Below are positions 1-4,712 of a DNA stretch of 10,210 nt, in pieces. The notes under the pieces are model-generated. The model worked only from the letters and a program-made list of their open reading frames with translations, made no database searches and was not told where the DNA came from. This stretch comes from Patescibacteria group bacterium (GTDB lineage: Bacteria; Patescibacteriota; Minisyncoccia; Phycocordibacterales; PALSA-1337), in contig SCTV01000052.1 in assembly GCA_004298345.1 (NCBI GenBank), positions 1 through 10,210 on the forward strand, in the 5' to 3' direction. Each line of letters starts with the position of its first letter. Position 1 is the first letter of the stretch. Both the position numbers and the translations under genes were made by a program.

Positions 1-490
<490 letters not shown>

Positions 491-533
491 TCAACGGCTC
501 AGTCCTTTGTAGCCAAAAGGACTGAGCCGTTGA
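491..533. repeat. Perfect 18-bp stem-loop (hairpin 1 of the array)
   Basis: Arms 491-508 and 516-533 are perfect reverse complements around a 7-nt loop. Neither side has a T-run, so it does not look like an intrinsic terminator. The outer part CAACGGCTCAGTCC nearly matches the terminator hairpin at 7641-7677. Its left arm touches the stop that bounds the methyltransferase reading frame. Confidence 0.85.
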
Positions 534-537
534 AGGG

Positions 538-629
538 GTTCGAGGTCCTGACGCAAGAAATCCAAATGGATTTATGCCCTACAGGAATCTCTCCCTCGAA
601 AAATCCCATGCCGTCGCATGGGATTTTTC
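538..629. repeat. T-arm-like linkers with hairpins 2 and 3
   Basis: Positions 538-557 (GTTCGAGGTCCTGACGCAAG) resemble the T-arm 3' half of the nearby tRNA-Ala followed by a GACGCAA tag. Next comes a 6-bp hairpin (558-563/568-573). Positions 577-586 (CCCTACAGGA) then equal part of the tRNA 3' end read on the plus strand (761-770). Hairpin 3 has perfect 14-bp arms (598-611/616-629) with a CGTC loop. No coding signal is seen. Confidence 0.7.
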
Positions 630-634
630 TGGGC

Positions 635-682
635 AACGGATTCGCGACAAGCGCTACTGCGCTCGTAGACCGCGAATCCGTT
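635..682. repeat. Nested stem-loop (hairpin 4 of the array)
   Basis: The outer arms AACGGATTCGCG (635-646) and CGCGAATCCGTT (671-682) pair perfectly. Inside them, AGCGC (650-654) pairs with GCGCT (659-663) around a TACT loop. It shares the terminal AACGG...CCGTT with the hairpins at 491-533 and 7641-7677. Its right arm runs directly into the second T-arm-like linker at 680-699. Confidence 0.75.
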
Positions 683-777
683 CGAGTCCTGACGCAAAGC
701 TCTGCTTTGCTTAGGGTCCACAAATAAAAAAGACGCCTTTCGGCGCTTTTTATTTGTGGACCCTACAGGACTCGAAC
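680..777. repeat. Inverted duplication of the tRNA-Ala 3' end, interrupted by a small hairpin
   Basis: Positions 747-777 (tRNA T-arm 3' half, acceptor 3' strand and downstream flank) recur in inverted orientation as 680-691 plus 712-730. Both blocks match perfectly. Between them sits a 20-nt insertion (692-711) holding a 7-bp hairpin (694-700/704-710). The arms 712-730 and 747-765 extend the tRNA terminator into a very long palindrome. The linker at 680-699 repeats the one at 538-557, apart from one extra G and one terminal base. Confidence 0.8.
728..751 (-). terminator. Intrinsic terminator of tRNA-Ala
   Basis: On the minus strand, AAAAGCGCC pairs with GGCGTCTTTT (one bulge) around a GAAA tetraloop, followed by a run of T. 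It lies just after the tRNA 3' end. The A-run on the other side means it could also work for plus-strand transcripts. Confidence 0.75.
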
Positions 778-829
778 CTGCCACCCCCTCATTGCAAATG
801 AGGTGCTCTACCAGATGAGCTAAGGGCCC
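757..829 (-). tRNA. tRNA-Ala (anticodon TGC)
   Basis: The reverse strand folds as a 73-nt cloverleaf. It has a 7-bp acceptor GGGCCCT/AGGGTCC, D-arm TAGCTCATCTGGTAGAGC, anticodon arm CCTCA-TTTGCAA-TGAGG with anticodon TGC, and T-arm GCAGG-TTCGAGT-CCTGT. The third acceptor pair is G3:U70, the classic alanine identity element, and the discriminator is A. CCA is not encoded (CAA follows), so the 3' end needs a CCA-adding enzyme. It lies downstream of ddl with its own promoter at 867-895 and a terminator directly after. Confidence 0.96.
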
Positions 830-866
830 GTGTAATAATGGTGCAGTTTCCAAAAACTGCCTAGAT

Positions 867-895
867 ACTATACCGAATGTTGATATAGAAATCAA
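867..895 (-). promoter_or_regulatory. Sigma70-type promoter for tRNA-Ala
   Basis: The minus strand has TTGATT (890-895), a 17-nt spacer and TATAGT (867-872). The predicted start near 860 lies about 30 nt before the mature tRNA. A 7-bp hairpin (843-849/854-860) occupies the 5' leader. The ddl stop codon at 899-901 is only 3 nt upstream of the -35 box. Confidence 0.6.
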
Positions 896-898
896 GCA

Positions 899-1864
899 CT
901 ACTTCTTCATGGCTATTCCCAGCACATGCCCCAAAAATTCAGGCAAGCTACTTCCTACCGCTTCGAGAGAAAGAGGAAAAAGAGATTCTGGAGTCAGGCC
1001 TGGCAAAGTGTTGACCTCGAGAATATAAATCCCCCGTTTTGGATGCACAATAAAATCCGATCGTGAGTAGTGCCTGAGGCCGAGTGCTTTGTGGACAGCG
1101 ACAGAAGCATTTTGAATCTTTTTTATTTCCTCTTTGGTAAAATTGCCTGGGCAAATCTCCTTGCTCTTGCCGGCGTATTTTGCCTCATAATCAAAAAACT
1201 GACATTCCTTGTCGGGAACAATTTCCACCGGCAAAAGAGAGTAGAGAGCCTCTCCACGAAAACCTTCGATCACTCCACAGGTCGCTTCCCTGCCCGGAAT
1301 ATATTCTTCGATCAGTGCTTCGGTGTCGTGCGTGAGTGCTTTTTTGAGAGCTTCCTCGAGTTCGTGTAGCGTCCGCGCAATAGACACGCCCACCGATGAG
1401 CCAGCTCGCACCGGTTTGACCACTGCGGGCATCGGAAAGGTCTTAAAAAGATGCAAAACATCCGCATGAGCGTACTCGCCTTTTCTGACTGTCTTGTGAT
1501 GAGGTGTTTTGATGCCGTGTTCAGTAAAAACCTTTTTTGCTAAAACTTTATTCATTCCCAGAACCGATGCGAGGTATCCTGATCCAGTGTAAGGTATGTT
1601 AAAGGTGTCGAGGAGATGTTGGACTTTGCCGTCCTCGCCATATTCACCATGGAGAGCGTTAAAAATGACATCGAGGTGCTTGATAATCTCTCCCGGGGTG
1701 TAGACAATGCCACCTTTGTGCCACAAACCGTCTTTAGAAACAAAAATGTCTTGCGCGTGATAGATATCGGGTAAATGTTTGAGGACGGCTGCGCCGGTTT
1801 TAAGCGACACATCGTATTCGCTCGATGGCCCACCGCGGAGTACGCCGACTCGTATTTTTGACAT
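899..1864 (-). CDS. ddl: D-alanine--D-alanine ligase
   Basis: A 321-aa ATP-grasp ligase that joins two D-alanines to make the dipeptide for peptidoglycan precursors in the cytoplasm. Visible family motifs in order: GGPSSEYDVS near the N-terminus, HGEYGEDG (~90), GSGYLASVLGMNK, PAVVKPVRAGSSVGVS (~150, ATP-grasp lysine and the Ser-rich loop), EEYIPGREATCGV, DYEAKY, YSRSDFIV and the Mg-binding EVNTLPGLT near the C-terminus. Length is normal for Ddl. I chose the ATG at 1864 because the protein then begins directly with the conserved MSKIRVGVLRGG; 15 more residues are open upstream but overlap a -10 box. No Shine-Dalgarno sequence is visible. uvrC lies 80 bp upstream on the same strand and tRNA-Ala follows. 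It ends AAG AAG TAG. Confidence 0.96.
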   Translation of the reverse strand: MSKIRVGVLRGGPSSEYDVSLKTGAAVLKHLPDIYHAQDIFVSKDGLWHKGGIVYTPGEIIKHLDVIFNALHGEYGEDGKVQHLLDTFNIPYTGSGYLASVLGMNKVLAKKVFTEHGIKTPHHKTVRKGEYAHADVLHLFKTFPMPAVVKPVRAGSSVGVSIARTLHELEEALKKALTHDTEALIEEYIPGREATCGVIEGFRGEALYSLLPVEIVPDKECQFFDYEAKYAGKSKEICPGNFTKEEIKKIQNASVAVHKALGLRHYSRSDFIVHPKRGIYILEVNTLPGLTPESLFPLSLEAVGSSLPEFLGHVLGIAMKK

Positions 1865-1870
1865 GGGTGT

Positions 1871-1879
1871 ATTATACCA
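1871..1879 (-). promoter_or_regulatory. Extended -10 promoter of ddl (leaderless)
   Basis: The minus strand reads TGGTATAAT followed by only 6 nt (ACACCC) before the ATG at 1864. This puts the transcription start at or next to the start codon. No convincing -35 is present, but the TGN extension compensates for that in this promoter class. Confidence 0.6.
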
Positions 1880-1905
1880 AAAATATCTAGACCTTGGAGG
1901 GGATA

Positions 1906-1937
1906 ACAATTTAGTACGATATATCGTACTAAATTGT
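1906..1937. repeat. Perfect 32-bp palindrome between uvrC and ddl, possible operator
   Basis: Every base from 1906 to 1937 pairs with its mirror position; the centre is GATATATC and the outer halves contain TTTAGTACG/CGTACTAAA. It begins 7 nt after the uvrC stop and lies about 30 bp upstream of the ddl -10 box. No T-run follows on the minus strand. A binding site for a dimeric regulator is therefore at least as likely as a terminator. The binding protein is unknown. Confidence 0.7.
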
Positions 1938-1944
1938 ATTTTGC

Positions 1945-3234
1945 CTATTTTCGGCCATTTTTGAAGATTTTGCCTCGTAATGTGCGGTGATAGTCGATAG
2001 CAAAACGGTGTGCTTCGTTGTTGACGAGCACTATTGCCCTCTTATATTTCTCTACTAGCTTAGCATCACCAATAATCGCTCGCGCCCTATGTCGCTCATC
2101 TTTCGTAACTGAAACTACTGGAATAGAAAGCTTGGCCGTCGCAATAATTTCCTCCACCGCGCGTCTCTGCACTTCATTTCCATCAGTCACGATCATTTGA
2201 GGATAGGGCCACTCGGTATGCGTCAAACGCCGCTCGATAATTTCTCGGAGATTGGCAATATCATGCGCCCCGTCTCTCCTCTTTATTTTAAATTTTCGAT
2301 ACTGGGATTTTGCTGGCTGGCCATCCTCGAGTACTGTCATCACACCCACTGTATCTTTGCCAGAAAGATGCGCAATGTCATACGCTTCAATGCGAAACGA
2401 CTGGCCGGTCCCAGATTCGTTTGTTTCTAATAGAGAATGTTCTCGGTTTTTGATAAGTGCCACATCCTGAATATGCGTCAGGGCAAAAATTTGTCTCTTG
2501 AGCTCTCCTGCTTTTTCGAATTCTTGCTTTTTGGCATAGTCGCGCATTTCTTTTTCCATCTTGCGAATGAGAATTGCTTTTTTACCTTCAAAAAATAGTT
2601 TTATGCGAGCGATTATTTTTGCATATTCTTGTGCAGAAATTGCACCCGAACAAACTCCGGGACAGAGACCTATTTGTGCATTGAAACACGGCTTCCCACC
2701 ATTCGCAGAACTACGCGGAATTGACGCGGGCACACGCGGAAAAAATGGTGTGCATCTATCTCGGAATGGAAAAATTTTGCGAATAATCCGCAGACCCTCA
2801 GTAATACTCGAGCCTTGTGGGAACGGCCCAAAAATATATTTTGCGCTGAAATCGATTTTTCCCTGATCGAGATCTCTCTTGCGGATGATAAGTACTCGAG
2901 GAAAAGCTTCTTTGGTAATTACGACGCAATTAAAACTTTTATTGTCCTTTTCTTTTGTATTATATTTCGGCTAGTGTTTTCGTATGAGATTGGCTTCGAG
3001 AATAATAGCTTCGAGAACCGAGTCTGTAACTGTAAAACGTAGACCTCCGGCTTGAAAAACCATGTCGACCAAAAGTGGTCCACGGGTGGCAATCAAATCC
3101 GAGCCGAAATAGCTTCGCACACGGTCTTTGAGCGAGGTTGCCCTGCCGATATAGAGTATCGTGTTACCTTGCGTGAAAAAATAAACCCCGGGACTATCGG
3201 GTAGATTTACCTTGGCCAGTTCTTGACTATTCAT
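1945..3234 (-). pseudogene. uvrC: uvrC, excinuclease ABC subunit C, interrupted by an in-frame TAG at codon 88
   Basis: UvrC makes both incisions around DNA damage. The reading frame is continuous over 429 codons except for TAG at 2971-2973, where relatives usually carry Gln (RKHQPKYN). Domains: GIY-YIG nuclease at residues 14-85 (GVY 16-18, YIG 28-30, Arg38, Glu80); four Cys at 161, 183, 191 and 195 (the last three spaced as in E. coli, where an Fe-S cluster has been reported); UVR helix pair at ~227-252 (binds UvrB); RNase H-like nuclease with Asp286 (YDIAH), Asp325, Asp351 (VTDG) and His409 (AHRFA). It stops just after that domain, so the usual C-terminal tandem HhH is absent (family usually ~600 aa). 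As read, only an 87-aa GIY-YIG fragment would be made. No good restart lies near the stop; the first usable in-frame start is a GTG at 2733. Conservation on both sides points to a recent mutation or a sequencing error. Confidence 0.9.
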
Positions 3235-3251
3235 GGTTTGTATTATACACT
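3223..3251 (+). promoter_or_regulatory. Promoter of the small zinc-ribbon gene pair
   Basis: The plus strand has TTGACT (3223-3228), a 17-nt spacer and TACACT (3246-3251). Its -10 overlaps the uvrC -10 by two bases and its -35 lies inside the uvrC start region. The two polymerases cannot both occupy the site. Confidence 0.5.
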
Positions 3252-3269
3252 ATTCCTCGGTAATTTCAA
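3242..3269 (-). promoter_or_regulatory. Promoter of uvrC (leaderless)
   Basis: The minus strand has TTGAAA (3264-3269), a 16-nt spacer and TATAAT (3242-3247), with 7 nt to the ATG at 3234. Transcription should start at or beside the start codon. It overlaps the divergent promoter at 3223-3251. Confidence 0.7.
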
Positions 3270-3290
3270 GTTGGTTTTTTGACAGACTTT

Positions 3291-3521
3291 ATGCTAAAAA
3301 AGAAGGTTTCTATCGCAAGAAGGCGTTGGCTATTGGAAAAGCAAGTCGAGGGACTCGTTGACGCAGTCGAGCATGGAAGGGGTCATCTGGAGAAAAATCT
3401 GCTCAGGGCTGAAAAAGCTCTGGAGGCACTCAAAAAGAAATGCAAACACAGGAACGTGACTTTTGATGATCGCTTCCCCTACACTTGTCCAGATTGCGGT
3501 TTCAAACACAGACCCGTATGA
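3291..3521 (+). CDS. Small coiled-coil/zinc-ribbon-like protein, unknown function (copy 1)
   Basis: A 76-aa protein I do not recognise. The first ~50 residues are strongly basic and helical (LKKKVSIARRRWLLEKQ, then heptad-like EKALEALKKK). The last ~28 residues hold CKH and CPDCG, a likely single zinc-binding knuckle made of Cys/His plus CxxC. I chose the ATG at 3291; a TTG at 3279 is in frame but lies in a TTGACA sequence. No Shine-Dalgarno sequence is visible. Its stop overlaps the next gene's ATG (ATGA, 3518-3521), so the two are probably translationally coupled. The C-terminal halves of both proteins match (EKALEALKKKCKH versus QQALKNLQATCKH, and CPDC in both), which suggests a tandem duplication. 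It is transcribed divergently from uvrC. DNA or RNA binding is possible but not shown. Confidence 0.7.
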   Translation: MLKKKVSIARRRWLLEKQVEGLVDAVEHGRGHLEKNLLRAEKALEALKKKCKHRNVTFDDRFPYTCPDCGFKHRPV

Positions 3522-3736
3522 AAAGCTCTCCAGGCAACGCTGTTGCAAGAAAAAGAAAACGTCTCGAGGCCAAGATGTCGGCACTGGGTCGCGTGATGCG
3601 ACCGCTTGAGAGGAAGTTGCGAGATGCTCAACAAGCTCTCAAAAATCTTCAAGCAACCTGTAAACATCCGAACATTAAGGGTGGGGGTGCAGTGATCAAC
3701 TGTCCAGACTGCCATTTTCAGCTCATGCGTTTCTAG
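3518..3736 (+). CDS. Small coiled-coil/zinc-ribbon-like protein, unknown function (copy 2)
   Basis: A 72-aa protein paralogous to the gene just upstream: a basic N-terminus (VARKRKRLEAK), a predicted helix (LERKLRDAQQALKNLQ), then CKH, 14 residues later CPDCHF, and a short hydrophobic end. The Cys/His pattern is the same as in copy 1, although the spacing between CKH and CPDC differs by a few residues. The ATG at 3518 overlaps the upstream TGA by 4 bases, which argues for this start over longer in-frame alternatives and for coupling. An intrinsic terminator follows within a few bases of the TAG. The function is unknown. The N-terminal halves of the two copies have diverged much more than the metal-site halves. 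Confidence 0.7.
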   Translation: MKSSPGNAVARKRKRLEAKMSALGRVMRPLERKLRDAQQALKNLQATCKHPNIKGGGAVINCPDCHFQLMRF

Positions 3737-3738
3737 TC

Positions 3739-3764
3739 AACCCTCAAGTGAGGGTTTTTTATTT
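3739..3764 (+). terminator. Intrinsic terminator after the zinc-ribbon pair
   Basis: AACCCTC (3739-3745) pairs with GAGGGTT (3750-3756) around AAGT, followed by a T-rich tail. It starts 2 nt after the stop codon of copy 2. Confidence 0.85.
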
Positions 3765-3786
3765 TATAACACAAAACTTAAGACAC

Positions 3787-3815
3787 TTGACATATACAGA
3801 CACTCTATATACTAT
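3787..3815 (+). promoter_or_regulatory. Promoter of the first ~100-aa hypothetical gene
   Basis: Consensus TTGACA (3787-3792), a 17-nt spacer and TACTAT (3810-3815); an overlapping TATACT at 3808-3813 is an alternative. The leader before the ATG at 3858 would be about 35 nt. Confidence 0.6.
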
Positions 3816-3857
3816 CAGAGGCGGATTGACGGAAAACCTACATTGAAAGAGAAACCT

Positions 3858-4187
3858 ATGGACGTCACTGTAAGAGTTAGAACGACCAGCTACCACACGA
3901 TGGACATCTTCGGTGACGCACACGCAGCCATCGGGGATTGGCTTTGTGCGCGAGGGGCGAGGAACACTATCATCACAACACTCCCTCTCGAGTTCAGGTT
4001 GTTCATCACCGACTCACGTGAAGTCATTGACCAACTACCTGAAAGCGAACGGTTCGGGACGATACTTCTGAGAAACGATCCCGAAACAATCCCGGCTGGG
4101 ATACAAATCTGCCCGTCGTCAAAGATCCGGGAAACCGTAATCAGGATTCTCGAGTTCATGTTTCCCAAATCAACCGCTGGAGACTAA
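3858..4187 (+). CDS. Hypothetical protein (~100-aa paralogue A)
   Basis: A 109-aa soluble protein with no family I recognise, no signal peptide and no membrane segment. Hydrophobic strand-like runs (NTIITTLPLEFRLFI) alternate with polar segments, as in a small alpha/beta fold. Its C-terminal part aligns by eye with the protein encoded at 4332-4637: ETIP versus ETVP, then a hydrophobic strand ending in Pro, then RETVIRILEFMF versus ERTVEALEQIFF. I therefore read them as diverged paralogues. I chose the ATG at 3858; a TTG at 3843 is in frame but weak. Only a faint GA-rich stretch precedes the start. It has its own promoter and terminator, like a self-contained cassette, and looks richer in G+C than its surroundings. 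The function is unknown. Confidence 0.7.
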   Translation: MDVTVRVRTTSYHTMDIFGDAHAAIGDWLCARGARNTIITTLPLEFRLFITDSREVIDQLPESERFGTILLRNDPETIPAGIQICPSSKIRETVIRILEFMFPKSTAGD

Positions 4188-4202
4188 ATTCCTCCCTCAG
4201 AC

Positions 4203-4226
4203 AATCAGCTAGATGCTGATTTTTTA
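4203..4226 (+). terminator. Intrinsic terminator after paralogue A
   Basis: AATCAGC (4203-4209) pairs with GCTGATT (4215-4221) around TAGAT, followed directly by a run of T. It lies 15 nt after the TAA stop. Confidence 0.85.
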
Positions 4227-4256
4227 TTTCAATTCTAAAAAGCTCTGCTTATTTTA

Positions 4257-4294
4257 AGGATACCTTGACAAAGGTATCCTATTTAATGTACACT
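4257..4294 (+). promoter_or_regulatory. Promoter of paralogue B with an inverted repeat over the -35
   Basis: TTGACA (4265-4270), an 18-nt spacer and TACACT (4289-4294) make a good promoter. Perfect 10-bp arms AGGATACCTT (4257-4266) and AAGGTATCCT (4271-4280) flank GACA, so the -35 box sits at the centre of an inverted repeat. This arrangement fits a repressor operator. No regulator is known. Confidence 0.6.
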
Positions 4295-4331
4295 GCTCAT
4301 TGGACAGAGCAATCCCAGCACCCTCAGCATC

Positions 4332-4637
4332 ATGCATATTAACCTCAGTTATCAGCTCGATCTCCAGCTCTCGGAGTTCACAGATGTTCAACGACGAGCG
4401 ACACTTGCCATAACACAGTTCCAGGAAAGGTTTGGGTCTCTGGACAGCAAGCCGTGGTCACTCACATTCATTGACAAGGCCGACGACAAGCTGTTCCAAA
4501 ACCTCGGTGAACACGACCGAGTGATCTGGATCAGCAACCGAGTCGAAACGGTCCCCCCAAAGGTCATCGTGTCTGTTCCCGAAGATGTCTTCGAGCGGAC
4601 TGTCGAGGCATTGGAACAAATCTTCTTCGAGCAGTAG
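4332..4637 (+). CDS. Hypothetical protein (~100-aa paralogue B)
   Basis: A 101-aa protein with no recognised family. It has no membrane segment or signal peptide. The second half shows strand-strand-helix character (RVIWIS, KVIVSVPEDVF, then a helix ERTVEALEQIFF) and matches the equivalent part of the protein at 3858-4187, so the two are probably diverged paralogues. The ATG at 4332 is the first in-frame start after the promoter; the leader is about 30 nt with no clear Shine-Dalgarno sequence. A hairpin terminator follows 3 nt after the TAG. Base composition appears richer in G+C than the flanking repair genes. It points toward uvrA, so the two genes are convergent. The function is unknown. 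Confidence 0.7.
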   Translation: MHINLSYQLDLQLSEFTDVQRRATLAITQFQERFGSLDSKPWSLTFIDKADDKLFQNLGEHDRVIWISNRVETVPPKVIVSVPEDVFERTVEALEQIFFEQ

Positions 4638-4640
4638 TTT

Positions 4641-4669
4641 CCGACAACCGTCACGGTCTGTCGGTTTTT
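4641..4669 (+). terminator. Intrinsic terminator after paralogue B
   Basis: CCGACAACCG (4641-4650) pairs with CGGT-C-TGTCGG (4654-4664, one bulged C) around TCA, followed by TTTTT. It separates this gene from the convergent uvrA. There is no T-run in the minus direction, so it should not serve uvrA. Confidence 0.85.
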
Positions 4670-4712
4670 AATTTTTGGTCTACTGTCTAACTACTCATGT
4701 CTAGTATATCCC

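Noticed and set aside
491..765. CRISPR array or integron attC array
   Set aside because: There is no regular direct repeat with uniform spacers, no cas or integrase gene is in view, and the GTTRRRY/RYYYAAC core sites expected of attC are not present in the right pairing.
843..860. Hairpin after ddl as its terminator
   Set aside because: No T-run follows on the minus strand and it lies inside the tRNA leader, so it is not a convincing ddl terminator.
757..1864. Functional link between tRNA-Ala and ddl through alanine
   Set aside because: The tRNA has its own promoter and the enzymes use different alanine isomers; adjacency alone is not evidence.
2971..2973. TAG as a sense codon (Gln) or programmed readthrough
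   Set aside because: TAG terminates seven genes in this window, including uvrC itself, and no stimulatory structure was evident after the codon.
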